Positions 26,513-37,395 are shown, numbered from the stretch's first letter. The stretch: DNA of 64,000 bases from Corynebacterium cystitidis (GCF_900187295.1 NZ_LT906473.1:992001-1056000), one strand, 5' to 3'. Notes: a model not told the origin generated them from the sequence alone. A program made the numbers and translations.

Positions 26513-27869
26513 AGGATTATTCGGAGATCCCAGCGCGCGTCGCGACGACGATTCCGCTCTCCGGGGAACCTCTTTTTTTCAGGCAGGTGCTGGGGCACCC
26601 TTAGCCGCTCGCATGCGGCCCCAATCCTTGGATGAAATTGTGGGCCAAGAACACCTCCTCGGTGAAGGTAAACCGCTGCGACGCCTGATTGAAGGATCGG
26701 GTGACGCTTCGGTGATCTTGTACGGTCCGCCCGGTACGGGAAAAACAACAATCGCGTCCCTGATTGCCCAGACGATGGGCGATAACTTCGTGGGATTGTC
26801 CGCATTGACCTCTGGGGTAAAGCAAGTCCGCCAAGTCATCGACAGCGCCACGCGTGATTTGCGCAGTGGTCGTCGTACCGTGTTGTTTATCGATGAGGTG
26901 CACAGATTTTCCAAAACTCAACAGGATGCGTTGCTCGCAGCAGTGGAAAATCGCACGATCTTGCTCGTGGCGGCGACGACGGAAAATCCTTCGTTTTCTG
27001 TCGTGGCACCGTTGCTGTCTCGTTCGCTGCTGCTGAAATTAGAGCCCCTGGATGCGGAGGATTTGCGTGAGGTGATCACGCGAGCCGTCGTCGATAAGCG
27101 AGGCCTTGACGGCAGGATTACGCTTGCCGACGATGCCCTTGACCAGCTGGTGCTGCTCGCCGGGGGCGACGCACGACGCTCTCTAACTTATCTGGAAGCT
27201 GCTGCTGAGGCTGTCAACGACGGCGCAGAACTCACGTTGGAAACGGTTCGCCACAGCGTCAATCGAGCGATTGTGCGTTACGACCGCGACGGTGACCAAC
27301 ACTACGATGTGACCAGCGCCTTCATTAAGTCCATCCGGGGTTCGGATGTGGATGCTGCGCTGCACTATCTGGCGCGCATGATCGAGGCAGGCGAGGACCC
27401 CCGTTTCATCGCCCGAAGGCTGGTTATTCATGCCTCTGAGGATATTGGAATGGCTGACCCGACGGCGCTGCAGACGGCAACAGCTGCATACGAAGCTGTT
27501 AGTTTCATCGGAATGCCGGAAGGTCGACTGCCCTTGGCGCAGGCCACTATCCACTTAGCGACGGCACCGAAGTCCAACGCGACGTATGTGGCTATTGATC
27601 GCGCGCTTGCCGACGTCCGCGCGGGAAAGGCAGGCCATGTACCTGCGCATCTCCGCGACGGACACTATGAGGGCGCAAAAGCGATGGGGCATGCGGTGGG
27701 GTATCTTTATCCGCATGACCACCCGACAGGCGTTGTCGCGCAGCGCTATATTCCGGAGGGCTTGGACGACGCCATTTATTATGAGCCGACTGATCACGGA
27801 AACGAGAACAGGATCCAGAATTTCGTCGGCAAGCTACGCAGAATCGTCCGCGGGCACACACGCGGGTAA
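26505..27869 (+). CDS. rarA: Replication-associated recombination protein A (RarA/MgsA)
   Basis: A AAA+ ATPase of 454 aa related to clamp loaders, acting at stalled replication forks. It has a short leader with MQEGLFGD (a possible clamp-binding-type motif), [15 protein letters not shown], Walker [10 protein letters not shown], Walker [12 protein letters not shown], sensor-1 [12 protein letters not shown] and the C-terminal tetramerisation domain with [24 protein letters not shown]. Two starts exist because the start region is duplicated. ATG 26505 has the better spaced AGGAGG (5 nt); ATG 26490 would add MQEGF. Located between a phosphotransferase and alaS, a conserved neighbourhood. Confidence 0.92.
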   Translation: MQEGLFGDPSARRDDDSALRGTSFFQAGAGAPLAARMRPQSLDEIVGQEHLLGEGKPLRRLIEGSGDASVILYGPPGTGKTTIASLIAQTMGDNFVGLSALTSGVKQVRQVIDSATRDLRSGRRTVLFIDEVHRFSKTQQDALLAAVENRTILLVAATTENPSFSVVAPLLSRSLLLKLEPLDAEDLREVITRAVVDKRGLDGRITLADDALDQLVLLAGGDARRSLTYLEAAAEAVNDGAELTLETVRHSVNRAIVRYDRDGDQHYDVTSAFIKSIRGSDVDAALHYLARMIEAGEDPRFIARRLVIHASEDIGMADPTALQTATAAYEAVSFIGMPEGRLPLAQATIHLATAPKSNATYVAIDRALADVRAGKAGHVPAHLRDGHYEGAKAMGHAVGYLYPHDHPTGVVAQRYIPEGLDDAIYYEPTDHGNENRIQNFVGKLRRIVRGHTRG

Positions 27870-27894
27870 AGTGTAGCGGAGTTACACCAATAAC

Positions 27895-27911
27895 GCTGAG
27901 CGAAGCTCAGC
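27895..27911 (+). other. Short perfect hairpin between rarA and alaS
   Basis: GCTGAGC (27895-27901), loop GAA, GCTCAGC (27905-27911). A weaker GTGTA/TACAC pair (27871-27875 and 27883-27887) precedes it. There is no T-run, and the hairpin ends 29 nt before alaS. No T-box specifier is visible. Confidence 0.45.
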
Positions 27912-27940
27912 AGAATAGAACAGACCGAAGGAGACCGCTC

Positions 27941-30610
27941 ATGCAAACCCATGAGATCCGGGACCGCTTTACCAATTACTTTATAAGGAACGGCCACCAG
28001 GCCGTTCCGAGCGCGTCGCTGATCCTGGATGATCCTACCTTGCTGTTTGTCAACGCAGGCATGGTCCCTTTTAAACCGTATTTCCTGGGGCAGCAAAACC
28101 CGCCGTTCGAGTCAGGTACCGCAACCTCCATCCAGAAGTGCGTACGCACTCTGGATATTGAGGAGGTGGGGATAACTACCCGACACAACACGTTTTTCCA
28201 GATGGCTGGAAATTTCTCTTTCGGCCAATATTTTAAAGAAGGCGCTATCACGCACGCGTGGACGCTGTTGACATCGTCTGTTGCAGACGGTGGTTATGGG
28301 TTGGACCCTAAGCGGCTGTGGGTCACCGTGTACCTCGACGATGATGAGGCAGCCGACATTTGGGAAAACAAGATCGGTGTCCCCGCGGAGCGTATCCAGC
28401 GGCTCGGGATGGAGGACAACTACTGGTCTATGGGTATTCCGGGACCCGCGGGCCCCTGTTCGGAGATCTACTACGACCGTGGTTCGGACTACGGCCAGGA
28501 CGGTGGCCCAGCCGTCGACGACAACCGCTACCTAGAGATTTGGAATCTCGTGTTTATGCAGTTTGAGCGCGGTGAGGGTGACAATAAGGGCGGCTTTGAC
28601 ATCCTTGGTGAGCTGCCGCAAAAGAATATTGATACCGGCATGGGTGTAGAGCGCGTTGCCTGTATCCTGCAGGGGGTGGAAAACGTCTACGAGACTGATC
28701 TGCTGCGCCCCGTCATCGACGCTGCTGAAACACTGACAGGTACCAAATACGATGACGGTAACGCCGACGCCGATATTCGTTTCCGTGTGATCGCAGACCA
28801 TGCACGTACTTCGATGATGATCATCCTAGACGGTGTAACCCCATCGAACGAGGGCCGCGGTTATATTCTGCGCCGACTTTTGCGCCGCATTGTGCGCTCT
28901 GCTCGTCTGCTGGGCGCAACCGGCGAGACTCTGGACACGTTCATGAACACCATCATGGACACCATGACACCGTCATTTCCTGAGATTGCGGAGAACCGGG
29001 AGCGGATCTTGCGTGTGGCTACTGCCGAAGAGCGCGCCTTCTTGAAGACCCTTGCTTCCGGCACCGAGCGTTTCGACGACGCCGCAGCCGAGGTGAGGTC
29101 TAAGGGTGCACGGATCTTGTCGGGTTCTCAGGCGTTCGAACTGCACGACACGTATGGTTTCCCCATCGACCTCACCATCGAGATGGCCGCTGAAGCTGGC
29201 CTCGAAGTAGACATGGCAGCTTTCGATGCAGAGATGACGCAGCAGCGGGAGCGCGCCAAGGCGGACTCCCGTGCGAAGAAGAGCGCAGGGGCCGATGAGT
29301 CCGTCTACCGCGAGTGGGTTGACAACCAGCCGACGGAGTTCGTGGGATTCGATAACCTTGAGGCAGAATCGACAGTGATCGGCTTGGTTAAGGACGGCCA
29401 CAAGGTCAACCAGGTCACCGCAGGCGATGAAGTAGAGGTGATCCTGGATTTGTCGCCGATGTACGCTGAGGCAGGTGGCCAGCTCGGCGACCGAGGCCGA
29501 ATTATCGTTGGCGACACCGTGCTTAATGTCAACGACGTGCAGAAAATTGGCAAGAAGTTGTGGGTTCACAAGGCGACTGTGCAAAACGGTGGCCTCGATT
29601 TAGGCTCCGTCGTGCGCGCCGAGGTTGATGGGCGCTGGCGCCATGGTGCGCGTCAAGCACATACCGCGACTCACCTGATTCACGCAGCCCTTCGTGAAGT
29701 GCTTGGCCCTACCGCTGTTCAAGCTGGGTCGATGAACAAACCTGGCTACCTGCGCTTCGACTTTAACTTCACTGAGCAACTTACCGAGGCACAGCTGGAG
29801 CAGATTTCGGTTATCGCCAACCAGGCGGTGGACGCTGACTACGCAGTAAATACCATTGAAACCTCTCTTGATGAGGCGAAGGCAATGGGAGCAATCGCGC
29901 TATTCGGTGAGAATTATGGCGACCAGGTACGGGTGGTTGAAATCGGCGGGCCGTTTTCCATCGAACTGTGTGGAGGTACTCACGTGGATCACTCCTCCCA
30001 GATCGGCCCGATCGCAGTGCTTGGAGAATCGTCGGTAGGTTCCGGCGCGCGCCGGATTGAGGCATATTCTGGTATGGATTCCTTCCGCTATTTCTCGAAG
30101 GAAGCCGCATTGGCCTCCGGTCTAGCCCAGGAGTTAAAGACCCCTACCAACCAACTCCCAGAGCGCATCGCTCAATTGACCGAGAAACTCAAAGCAGCCG
30201 AGAAAGAAATCGCAGCACTGCACCAGAAGCAGTTGCTTAGCCAAACCGGTGAGTTAATGGAGAAGTCGGTCCACGCCGGAGACTTCACACTGTTGAACCA
30301 CCAACTGTCTGACGGGACCAATGCCGGTGATCTTCGTACCATTGCCCAAGATCTGCGTGGACGCTTCGGTGAACAACCAGCGGTTGTTGTGCTCACCGCT
30401 GCTAACTCCGGCAAAGTCCCGTTTGCTGTTGGCGTTTCTGCCGGTGCCCTCGACAAGGGCATCAAGGCGGGCGACATGGTGAAAGTATTTGCAGGGTACG
30501 TCGACGGTAAGGGAGGCGGTAAACCCGACCTCGCACAAGGCTCCGGCTCGAACGCTGCAGGCATTGAGGAAGGTTTCCGCGCAATTCATGAAGAGCTTCA
30601 GGCACGGTAA
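27941..30610 (+). CDS. alaS: Alanine-tRNA ligase
   Basis: An 889-aa class II synthetase with the complete four-part layout: catalytic core ([12 protein letters not shown], motif 2 [14 protein letters not shown], and motif 3 [28 protein letters not shown]), tRNA-recognition helices, the editing domain with [15 protein letters not shown] (zinc HxxxH) and [10 protein letters not shown] (zinc Cys), and the C-Ala domain with [16 protein letters not shown] 27941 follows GAAGGAG. Same-strand neighbours rarA upstream and ruvX downstream match the usual actinobacterial order. Confidence 0.96.
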   Translation: MQTHEIRDRFTNYFIRNGHQAVPSASLILDDPTLLFVNAGMVPFKPYFLGQQNPPFESGTATSIQKCVRTLDIEEVGITTRHNTFFQMAGNFSFGQYFKEGAITHAWTLLTSSVADGGYGLDPKRLWVTVYLDDDEAADIWENKIGVPAERIQRLGMEDNYWSMGIPGPAGPCSEIYYDRGSDYGQDGGPAVDDNRYLEIWNLVFMQFERGEGDNKGGFDILGELPQKNIDTGMGVERVACILQGVENVYETDLLRPVIDAAETLTGTKYDDGNADADIRFRVIADHARTSMMIILDGVTPSNEGRGYILRRLLRRIVRSARLLGATGETLDTFMNTIMDTMTPSFPEIAENRERILRVATAEERAFLKTLASGTERFDDAAAEVRSKGARILSGSQAFELHDTYGFPIDLTIEMAAEAGLEVDMAAFDAEMTQQRERAKADSRAKKSAGADESVYREWVDNQPTEFVGFDNLEAESTVIGLVKDGHKVNQVTAGDEVEVILDLSPMYAEAGGQLGDRGRIIVGDTVLNVNDVQKIGKKLWVHKATVQNGGLDLGSVVRAEVDGRWRHGARQAHTATHLIHAALREVLGPTAVQAGSMNKPGYLRFDFNFTEQLTEAQLEQISVIANQAVDADYAVNTIETSLDEAKAMGAIALFGENYGDQVRVVEIGGPFSIELCGGTHVDHSSQIGPIAVLGESSVGSGARRIEAYSGMDSFRYFSKEAALASGLAQELKTPTNQLPERIAQLTEKLKAAEKEIAALHQKQLLSQTGELMEKSVHAGDFTLLNHQLSDGTNAGDLRTIAQDLRGRFGEQPAVVVLTAANSGKVPFAVGVSAGALDKGIKAGDMVKVFAGYVDGKGGGKPDLAQGSGSNAAGIEEGFRAIHEELQAR

Positions 30611-30761
30611 CCTCCAGCGGTGCCCGGTCGGGTTCGATCACATACGGACGAATTCTGTAGCAATTGGTGACGTTCACACGCTTTTTGGGGTACTGTAACG
30701 GATTGGTTACGAAACACGCCCGGATGTGTAGCTATCACAACATATAAAGCGGATAGCGTGG

Positions 30762-31343
30762 ATGCGACCGGAAATACCGTCATTTCAACTTGTGAAGGAC
30801 ACTGGACTAACGCCTATGGCTGCTCAGCAGATCACACACGACACACCCGGTGTCGATGACCCCGGCCCAGGTCGGCGCATCGGCATCGATGTCGGGACAG
30901 TTCGAATGGGTGTTGCCTCATCGAATCGGGAGGCCACACTGGCCACTCCGGTGGAAACAGTGCCCCGAGTCACCGGTTTCAAAGACCGTGATCAAGAAGA
31001 TATTGATCGTTTGCTTGACATTATTGAGGAATACCAGGCGGTCGAAATCGTCGTCGGGCTGCCCCGAAATCTCAAAGGCCATGGATCCGCGAGTGTAAAA
31101 CACGCAAAAGAAATCGCCTTTCGCATCAATCGCAGGCTCGGAGGCACCATCCCCGTGCGCTTAGCTGATGAGAGATTAACCACAGTTGTTGCCCACCAAG
31201 CTTTACGCGCATCAGGTGTCTCGGAGAAGGCAGGCCGTGCCGTGGTGGACCAAGCAGCAGCGGTAGAAATCCTCCAATCGTGGCTCGACGGCCGCGCAAA
31301 CTATCTCAAGATCAGTAGTGAGAGTAAGGAGAACAATTCATGA
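30762..31343 (+). CDS. ruvX: Putative pre-16S rRNA nuclease RuvX/YqgF
   Basis: A 193-aa RNase H-fold protein of the YqgF family, implicated in 16S rRNA 5'-end processing. Family motifs: [15 protein letters not shown] (Asp), [21 protein letters not shown] (Glu) and [15 protein letters not shown] (Asp). An N-terminal extension of about 45 residues precedes the domain. The start is uncertain: ATG 30762 gives the longer form, ATG 30816 the shorter (175 aa); neither has a well-spaced ribosome-binding site. It overlaps mltG by 4 bp. The 151-bp gap upstream should hold a promoter, with TATAAAG visible at about 30744. Confidence 0.88.
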   Translation: MRPEIPSFQLVKDTGLTPMAAQQITHDTPGVDDPGPGRRIGIDVGTVRMGVASSNREATLATPVETVPRVTGFKDRDQEDIDRLLDIIEEYQAVEIVVGLPRNLKGHGSASVKHAKEIAFRINRRLGGTIPVRLADERLTTVVAHQALRASGVSEKAGRAVVDQAAAVEILQSWLDGRANYLKISSESKENNS

Positions 31344-32503
31344 GCTCCCAGCGTTCATCCCGGGGTCGCACCGGTGCAGTAGCGGTACTGGTCACCTCAT
31401 TACTGCTGATCATCGGCGCAGTCGCCTATATCGGTTTCGCCGTGACTACATCATCAGGTAACTCCGTCTCGCGCGACTTCGAAGGTACCGGCAACGGTGT
31501 GGAGCAAATCATTGAGATCCCGGAAGGAAGCTCGATGTCAGCCCTGGGCCCAGAGTTGGAAGAGTTGGGCGTCGTTAAGTCCGACTCTGCGTTCCAGACG
31601 GCTGCCGCCAACAACCCTGATTCGGGGAATATTCAGCCTGGTTTTTATCGTCTGCAGAAGCAGATGAGCGCTGCCGCTGCGGTGGAGGCACTACTGAACC
31701 CCGAGAATCAGATCGATCTGCTAGACATTCCAGGTGGCGCTACCCTGTCCGACATCACCGTGGTTGGCGGTGACACCCGGTTTGGAATCTACACCATGAT
31801 TTCGAATGTCACCTGTGAAAACGGCAGCCAGGAACAGTGCATCACCGCCGGCGAGCTTGAAAGTGCAGGTGCTAATGCAGACCCTGGCGTACTGGGCGTG
31901 CCCACGTGGGCCCTGGCTCAGGTCGAGGAGCGCACCGGCGATCCGAAGCGGATCGAAGGATTGATCGCACCAGGCCAATACGTTGTTGACCCGAATTCAA
32001 CCGCCGAGGAAATCCTCACCGATCTCATTACTCGTTCGACAGCAAAGTACAATGACACGGGCATCGTTGAACGTGCAGGAGCGATCGGCCTGACCCCGTA
32101 CGAGCTGCTGACCGCAGCCTCGCTGGTGGAGCGTGAGGCTCCTGCCGGTGAGTTCGATAAGGTCGCCCGTGTTATTCTTAACCGCCTCAATGAGCCGATG
32201 CGCCTCGAGTTCGACTCCACAGTGAACTACGGCCTCGAGGACGTCGAGGTAGCAACCACCGACGAGGACCGCGCCCGCGAAACCCCGTGGAACACGTATG
32301 CGATGGACGGCTTGCCTGCCACCCCGATCGCCTCTCCATCAGAAACGGCGATCGAGGCAATGGAGAACCCAGCGGACGGTAACTGGCTGTTCTTCGTCAC
32401 CATCGACCAGGACGGCACCACGGTATTCAATAACACCTTTGAGGAACACCTCAACGACGTGCAGCGTGCACAACAGTCCGGCATCCTCGACTCCAATCGC
32501 TAG
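31340..32503 (+). CDS. mltG: Endolytic murein transglycosylase MltG (YceG family)
   Basis: A 387-aa membrane-anchored enzyme that cleaves nascent glycan strands. It has a short cytoplasmic N-terminus, one membrane helix (about residues 13-33), and the YceG domain. The catalytic Glu lies in [17 protein letters not shown]; the C-terminal [17 protein letters not shown] and [24 protein letters not shown] segments are characteristic. It overlaps ruvX by 4 bp and is followed by aroE 13 bp later, the standard ruvX-mltG-aroE arrangement. Confidence 0.93.
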   Translation: MSSQRSSRGRTGAVAVLVTSLLLIIGAVAYIGFAVTTSSGNSVSRDFEGTGNGVEQIIEIPEGSSMSALGPELEELGVVKSDSAFQTAAANNPDSGNIQPGFYRLQKQMSAAAAVEALLNPENQIDLLDIPGGATLSDITVVGGDTRFGIYTMISNVTCENGSQEQCITAGELESAGANADPGVLGVPTWALAQVEERTGDPKRIEGLIAPGQYVVDPNSTAEEILTDLITRSTAKYNDTGIVERAGAIGLTPYELLTAASLVEREAPAGEFDKVARVILNRLNEPMRLEFDSTVNYGLEDVEVATTDEDRARETPWNTYAMDGLPATPIASPSETAIEAMENPADGNWLFFVTIDQDGTTVFNNTFEEHLNDVQRAQQSGILDSNR

Positions 32504-32516
32504 GAGCACACTACAG

Positions 32517-33347
32517 ATGTCTACTCTTACCTCCGCGACATACAAGGCCGCTGTACTGGGGCTGCCCGTTGAGCACTCACTGTCACCAGTCTTGCACGGC
32601 GCGGGTTTCTCTGCCGCCGGATTAGACAACTGGGAGTACGAACGCATTGAGTGCTCCGCGGAAGATCTTCCACGCATTGTTGGTCAAGCCAGCGAGGACT
32701 ACCGCGGTTTCTCAGTCACAATGCCCGGCAAGTTTGCGGCGCTGGAATTCGCCGACGAGGTCACCGAGCGCGCACGCTTGATCGGGGCAGCGAACACACT
32801 CGTACGCACTGAAGTGGGCTGGCGCGCCGATAACACCGACTGTGAGGGCATACTCTACGCCTTTAGTGAGCTTATCGACGATCAATCCACACTCGAACAC
32901 GTCGTTCTGATTGGGGCGGGGGGTACAGCGCGGCCCGCTGTGTGGGCGCTGGGAACGTTGGGCGTGGAACGCATCACAATGATCAATCGGTCCGACCGTC
33001 GTGCAGAGTTCGAAGAGCTGATCGCGCGTTTCGACGCCACCGTTGATTTCGTACGCTTCGATGCAGAGCTAGAGTCCATCACGATGTCGGCCGATGCCAT
33101 TATTTCCACTGTTCCATCCGCGGGGATCGAAGACTATGTTCCACAGTTGGGGCATGCACCAGTGCTTGACGTGATCTATGATCCGTGGCCCACCCCGTTA
33201 GTGATCCGGGCCGCTGCCAATGGATATCGCACCGTGGGCGGTCACGTGATGCTGGCTGGCCAGGCCTATAGTCAATTTGCACAGTTTACCGGCGTGGACG
33301 CCCCACGCGAGGCGATGCGCCGAGCGCTGGAGGACCGCCTCGGCTAG
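32517..33347 (+). CDS. aroE: Shikimate dehydrogenase
   Basis: A 276-aa NADPH-dependent enzyme that reduces 3-dehydroshikimate to shikimate. Substrate-binding motif LGLPVEHSLSPVLHGAG lies at the N-terminus; the catalytic Lys is in SVTMPGKFAAL and the Asp in ADNTDCEG. The nucleotide loop is VLIGAGGTARPAVWAL. ATG 32517 follows TAGGAGC and gives the family start; the frame also extends upstream into mltG without meaning. First of the aroE-aroC-aroK-aroB-aroQ series. Confidence 0.93.
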   Translation: MSTLTSATYKAAVLGLPVEHSLSPVLHGAGFSAAGLDNWEYERIECSAEDLPRIVGQASEDYRGFSVTMPGKFAALEFADEVTERARLIGAANTLVRTEVGWRADNTDCEGILYAFSELIDDQSTLEHVVLIGAGGTARPAVWALGTLGVERITMINRSDRRAEFEELIARFDATVDFVRFDAELESITMSADAIISTVPSAGIEDYVPQLGHAPVLDVIYDPWPTPLVIRAAANGYRTVGGHVMLAGQAYSQFAQFTGVDAPREAMRRALEDRLG

Positions 33348-33350
33348 CAT
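33345..33350 (+). promoter_or_regulatory. Putative -10 element (TAGCAT) built on the aroE stop codon
   Basis: The aroE TAG stop is the first half of TAGCAT, 7 nt before ATG 33358, which has no ribosome-binding site. This suggests a leaderless start for the peptidase. Confidence 0.4.
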
Positions 33351-33357
33351 CGGTGCC

Positions 33358-33801
33358 ATGGTAGGACTCGGGGGAGTACTTTTGTGGAGCGTTGCTCTTT
33401 GCTTTTATGATGTGGCATTTCGGCGTCTCCCAGACTGGCTTACAGTACCGGCAGGGGTGGTAGCCATCGCGACTGCGGTAATCCTCAATCCGCATGCCTT
33501 GGTCGGGGCGATCTGGCCGTTTCTGTACTTGTGCGTGGCATGGCGAGCAGGCGGGATAGGAGGCGGGGACATCAAGTTGGCGGTGCCACTAGGGATCTGG
33601 GTGGCGTGGCACACGGGAGTATTCGGCACAATCATCGCCATGGCGTTGGCAAGCGCGTTCACTGTTTGCGCTTTGCTGTGCGCACGGCCGCTGCGTGGGT
33701 CTTCCAGCGGAGCACATGGGCCTGCTATGCTGCTTGGGGCATGGACTGTGGTTGGAGTGGAGCTGCTGAAAACCAGCGGGGGCGCGTTCTCAATGGGGTA
33801 A
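33358..33801 (+). CDS. Prepilin peptidase-like membrane protein (A24 family)
   Basis: A 147-aa protein made of about four membrane helices with the two aspartates of type IV prepilin peptidases: one in LCFYDVAFRRLPDWLT and one in the G-x-G-D motif GGIGGGDIKLA. It lacks the N-terminal methylase part of E. coli-type enzymes, as archaeal and actinobacterial forms do. No pilin or secretion genes are near; its place between aroE and aroC is conserved in related genomes, so the link to the shikimate genes is probably positional. ATG 33358 is chosen; earlier in-frame starts lie inside aroE. Confidence 0.82.
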   Translation: MVGLGGVLLWSVALCFYDVAFRRLPDWLTVPAGVVAIATAVILNPHALVGAIWPFLYLCVAWRAGGIGGGDIKLAVPLGIWVAWHTGVFGTIIAMALASAFTVCALLCARPLRGSSSGAHGPAMLLGAWTVVGVELLKTSGGAFSMG

Positions 33802-33840
33802 TAGTCGGATTGAGGCGCCGAGTGTGAGACAATGCTTGGC

Positions 33841-35058
33841 ATGCTTCGTTGGACTACTGCAGGTGAATCCCACGGCCAAGCGCTCATCTCCATGGTGGAG
33901 CACATGCCCGCTGGGGTCCCGGTGACAAAAGAAGAAATTTCATACCAGCTTGCTCGTCGACGCCTCGGCTACGGCCGTGGTGCGCGCATGAAGTTTGAGC
34001 AGGATGAGTTAACTTTGCTCACCGGAATCCGCCACGGCAGAACTCTGGGCGGGCCAATTGCTGTGATGATTGGCAACAGTGAGTGGCCTAAGTGGACCAC
34101 GATAATGAGCGCAGAACCCGTTGACATGGATGATCCCGATGTGCAAAAGGCTATGGGCTCCGGCCGTGGCGCTAAACTCACCCGGCCACGCCCTGGACAT
34201 GCTGACTTTGCCGGCATGGTGAAGTATGGCTTCGATGATGCCCGCCCAGTTCTCGAGCGCTCGTCGGCACGCGAAACGGCAGCCCGCGTAGCTGCCGCCA
34301 CCATTGCGCGCAGTTTCCTGCGAGAAACCCTTGGCGTGGAGGTATTTTCACACGTTATCTCGATCGGCGAATCGAAACCGTACGATGGCCCGTCGCCACA
34401 GTTTTCCGACATCGAAGCGATCGACCAGTCGCCGGTACGTGCCTTCGACGAAGACTCCGAAGCAGATATGATCGCATGCATCGAATCCGCAAAGAAAGCC
34501 GGCGACACACTCGGCGGTGTGGTGGAAGTCATCGTTGATGGCCTCCCAATTGGTTTGGGCTCGCACATCTCCGGGGAAGACCGTTTAGATGCGCAGCTGG
34601 CTGGTGCTTTGATGAGCATTCAGGCGATCAAGGCTGTTGAGATCGGCGACGGCATCGAAGAAGCCCGCCGCCGTGGCTCTGAAGCCCACGACGAAATGGT
34701 GCGCGACAGCGACGGGGAAGGGGTAACACGCCTCACCAACCGTGCAGGCGGTATCGAAGGCGGCATGACCAACGGTGAACAACTGCGAGTGCGCGCCCAC
34801 AAGAAGCCAATTTCCACGGTTCCACGCGCGCTAAAGACAGTGGATATGGCTACCGGCAACGCCACAACCGGCATTCACCAACGCTCTGACGTGTGCGCTG
34901 TACCCGCCGCAGGTGTTGTAGCTGAAGCGATGGTGGCGCTCGTTCTCGCACGAGCTGTTCTTGAGAAATTCGGGGGAGACAGTCTGGAGGAAACTAAGCG
35001 TAATATTGCTGCCTACCAGCTCTACATCGACGAGCGTCTAGCGTTTGGAGAGAACTAA
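33841..35058 (+). CDS. aroC: Chorismate synthase
   Basis: A 405-aa FMN-dependent enzyme converting 5-enolpyruvylshikimate-3-phosphate to chorismate. The three signatures are present: GESHGQAL at the N-terminus, [23 protein letters not shown], and [16 protein letters not shown] near the C-terminus. ATG 33841 gives the family start [12 protein letters not shown]; in-frame ATG 33832 would add three residues. A GACAAT hexamer 7 nt before 33841 would make it leaderless. aroK follows after 1 bp. Confidence 0.95.
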   Translation: MLRWTTAGESHGQALISMVEHMPAGVPVTKEEISYQLARRRLGYGRGARMKFEQDELTLLTGIRHGRTLGGPIAVMIGNSEWPKWTTIMSAEPVDMDDPDVQKAMGSGRGAKLTRPRPGHADFAGMVKYGFDDARPVLERSSARETAARVAAATIARSFLRETLGVEVFSHVISIGESKPYDGPSPQFSDIEAIDQSPVRAFDEDSEADMIACIESAKKAGDTLGGVVEVIVDGLPIGLGSHISGEDRLDAQLAGALMSIQAIKAVEIGDGIEEARRRGSEAHDEMVRDSDGEGVTRLTNRAGGIEGGMTNGEQLRVRAHKKPISTVPRALKTVDMATGNATTGIHQRSDVCAVPAAGVVAEAMVALVLARAVLEKFGGDSLEETKRNIAAYQLYIDERLAFGEN

Positions 35059-35059
35059 C

Positions 35060-35665
35060 ATGGACCAGTTTGACGCGTCTCAGGAAAATGTACAGTCAGG
35101 TAGCAACGCCAAAAGCACTATCGACCCGAGCCACATGCCGTCCCACTCTGTGTGCCACACCACCCCGAAAGTGGTGCTGGTCGGCCCTCCTGGTGCCGGA
35201 AAGTCCACCATCGGACGTCGTTTAGCAAGCGCCACCAACCTCCCTCTCATTGATTCCGACGACTTGCTCGCCAAGGGCGTGAAGATGCCCACCGGCGAGT
35301 ACTTCTCCTTGGTAGGTGAGGAGAAATTCCGCGAAGCCGAACGGGATTATGTTTCCCAAGCTCTCCACACCGGTGGCATCGTCGCGCTCGGTGGGGGAGC
35401 GGTGCTTACCGACGAGGTCCGGGACATGCTGCAAGGCCACACCGTGGTGTGGATTGATGTCAGCCCTGAAGAAGGCATTCGGCGCACTTCACGCGATAAC
35501 AGCAGGCCTGTGCTAGCTGCACAAGACCCGGAAGCGCACTACCGAGCATTGCTAGAGGCACGAGAACCGTTTTATCGTGAGGTTGCAGACTACCGCGTGC
35601 GCACCGACGAACGACCACCGCAGCGGGTGGTTGCCGAAATACTGGCGATTATTGACGCTGACTAG
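35060..35665 (+). CDS. aroK: Shikimate kinase with N-terminal extension
   Basis: A 201-aa P-loop kinase that phosphorylates shikimate. Walker A is GPPGAGKST, the shikimate-binding Asp residues lie in PLIDSDDLLA, the conserved Arg in GEEKFREAE, VALGGGAV follows, and the lid Arg is in NSRPVLAA. The first 36 or so residues (Ser/Gln/His-rich) are not part of the fold and make it longer than the usual 165-175 aa. ATG 35060 follows TTGGAGAG; an internal ATG at 35135 would give a standard length, so the extension may not be translated. Downstream of aroC by 1 bp. Confidence 0.92.
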   Translation: MDQFDASQENVQSGSNAKSTIDPSHMPSHSVCHTTPKVVLVGPPGAGKSTIGRRLASATNLPLIDSDDLLAKGVKMPTGEYFSLVGEEKFREAERDYVSQALHTGGIVALGGGAVLTDEVRDMLQGHTVVWIDVSPEEGIRRTSRDNSRPVLAAQDPEAHYRALLEAREPFYREVADYRVRTDERPPQRVVAEILAIIDAD

Positions 35666-35690
35666 CCCCTCAACGGGGCCTCATCGGCAC

Positions 35691-35714
35691 CCGTGATTAG
35701 TACCGTGATTAGTA
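35691..35714. repeat. Perfect 12-bp tandem repeat upstream of aroB
   Basis: CCGTGATTAGTA at 35691-35702 and again at 35703-35714, followed by CAGTAAAGGA. The junction creates TACAGT (35713-35718), a -10-like hexamer 19 bp before aroB. A small GCCCC/GGGGC hairpin (35665-35679) precedes it. Confidence 0.85.
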
Positions 35715-35737
35715 CAGTAAAGGAACTTTAAGAAGCA

Positions 35738-36808
35738 ATGGCGACCATCACTGTAACTGGGCCGACGCCCTACAACGTCCACATCGACCGCAACCTCACC
35801 AACATGGTTGCAGCACGGATCAAGGACATCGGGGCTCACAAGGTAGCCGTCGTGCACCAGCCCACACTGGCAGCCCCCTCACGCGTACTGGCTGAAGAAC
35901 TCCAGGCTGCCAATGTTGACGTCGTTCTTGCCCCAATCCCAGACGCCGAAGAAGGCAAAACCCTGCGCGTCGCGGGCGAATTATGGGACCTGCTGGGCGA
36001 GCATAATTTTTCGCGTCAAGACGCCATCATCGGCCTCGGTGGGGGTGCCACTACCGATTTAGCCGGGTTTGTCGCAGCCACGTGGATGCGCGGAATCACA
36101 GTGCTCCAAGTTCCCACAACGCTACTGGCCATGGTCGACGCGGCCGTCGGAGGAAAGACAGGCATTAACACCGCAGCAGGCAAAAACTTGGTCGGCGCGT
36201 TTCATGAACCCAGCGGTGTCTACATCGACTTAGAGCGGTTGTACACGCTTGACGACGAAGAAATCATCGCTGGCTCAGCCGAAATCATAAAAACCGGCTT
36301 CATTGCAGATGAGCGCATCTTAGAAATCGTGGAGGCCGACCCGGCACGTGCCCTTGATGTCGACGGATACCTTCCCGAGTTGATTGAACGATCCGTAGCC
36401 GTGAAGGCTAGCGTGGTCGGACAAGACCTAAAAGAAGCGGGATTGCGCGAAATGCTTAATTACGGTCACACGTTTGGTCACGCCGTCGAAAAGCGTGAAA
36501 ACTACCGGTGGCGCCATGGGCATGCGGTCGCTGTGGGGATGATGTTCATCGCACACCTCGCCCACGGTCGAGGTCTGATCGACACCGAGCTTGTAGCCCG
36601 CCACAAGAACATTCTTGAATCAGTTGGTCTGCCCACCAGTTACGAGGCCGGCGCATTCGACGAATTATTCGAAGGAATGAGCCATGACAAGAAAAATCGT
36701 GACGGCATGATCCGCTTCGTTGCTCTCGACGCAGTAGGCAGCACAACGCGAATTGAAGGCCCAACCGAAGAAGAGCTACGGGCAGCCTATACAGCAGTCT
36801 CCCAATAA
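35738..36808 (+). CDS. aroB: 3-Dehydroquinate synthase
   Basis: A 356-aa NAD- and metal-dependent enzyme forming 3-dehydroquinate from DAHP, the second step to chorismate. It shows the NAD-binding [43 protein letters not shown], and metal ligands in EIIKTGFI and [12 protein letters not shown] plus [10 protein letters not shown]. Length is the family norm. ATG 35738 lies downstream of AAAGGAAC. The 72-bp gap before it contains a tandem repeat and a possible promoter, so aroB may be partly independent of aroK. Confidence 0.95.
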   Translation: MATITVTGPTPYNVHIDRNLTNMVAARIKDIGAHKVAVVHQPTLAAPSRVLAEELQAANVDVVLAPIPDAEEGKTLRVAGELWDLLGEHNFSRQDAIIGLGGGATTDLAGFVAATWMRGITVLQVPTTLLAMVDAAVGGKTGINTAAGKNLVGAFHEPSGVYIDLERLYTLDDEEIIAGSAEIIKTGFIADERILEIVEADPARALDVDGYLPELIERSVAVKASVVGQDLKEAGLREMLNYGHTFGHAVEKRENYRWRHGHAVAVGMMFIAHLAHGRGLIDTELVARHKNILESVGLPTSYEAGAFDELFEGMSHDKKNRDGMIRFVALDAVGSTTRIEGPTEEELRAAYTAVSQ

Positions 36809-36858
36809 CTGAAGACCGCAAACAAACGAAGAAAACCACAGGTGGACGAAGGACAGTC

Positions 36859-37293
36859 ATGAAGATTCTTGTGCTCAACGGCCCCAACATCAACCGCCTT
36901 GGCAAACGCCAGCCGGAGATTTACGGTTCGACGACGCTGGCAGAGATCGAAACGATGCTCGTCGATAAAGCGCAAGAACTCGGTGTGACGGTAGAATGCC
37001 GCCAATCCAACTACGAAGGTCAACTCGTCGAATGGGCACACGAGGCTGCAGACAATCAGTGGCCCGTGATCATCAATCCGGGCGGGTACACCCACACTTC
37101 GGTGGCGCTGCGCGATGCGCTCGTCGAGACGACCGATCACCATGGGTTTATAGAGGTGCACATCTCTAATGTTGCTGCGCGAGAGGATTTCCGCCAACAC
37201 TCGTATCTCTCCGCCATCGCGGTGGGAACCATTACAGGCTTAGGTCCCCAGGGCTACCTGCTGGCCCTAGAGTATTTCGCCGCACTCGCTTAG
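36859..37293 (+). CDS. aroQ: 3-Dehydroquinate dehydratase, type II
   Basis: A 144-aa dodecameric type II enzyme that dehydrates 3-dehydroquinate. Motifs: [18 protein letters not shown] with the catalytic Tyr (about residue 24), [31 protein letters not shown] and the catalytic His in [18 protein letters not shown] 36859 follows GAAGGAC. It is 50 bp after aroB. An 8-bp inverted repeat overlaps its stop codon. Confidence 0.95.
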   Translation: MKILVLNGPNINRLGKRQPEIYGSTTLAEIETMLVDKAQELGVTVECRQSNYEGQLVEWAHEAADNQWPVIINPGGYTHTSVALRDALVETTDHHGFIEVHISNVAAREDFRQHSYLSAIAVGTITGLGPQGYLLALEYFAALA

Positions 37294-37314
37294 CCACGCC
37301 GAGCGGGGCTAAGC
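37288..37314 (+). terminator. Inverted repeat over the aroQ stop
   Basis: GCTTAGCC (37288-37295) pairs perfectly with GGCTAAGC (37307-37314), loop of 11 bases. The left arm contains the aroQ stop. No T-run follows, so termination would be weak. Confidence 0.45.
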
Positions 37315-37382
37315 ACAGACACGTTGTGTCGCCCACCTCCAGCGCTTTAAGCACAACTGCTCAACTTCTTGCCCGGCCACGC

Positions 37383-37388
37383 TACAGT
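37383..37388 (+). promoter_or_regulatory. Putative -10 element (TACAGT), leaderless pepQ
   Basis: TACAGT lies 7 nt before ATG 37396, and no ribosome-binding site is present. Confidence 0.45.
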
Positions 37389-37395
37389 AGCCGGT

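Noticed and set aside
27870..27940. T-box leader for alaS
   Set aside because: Only 71 bp, with no T-box sequence, specifier loop or terminator.
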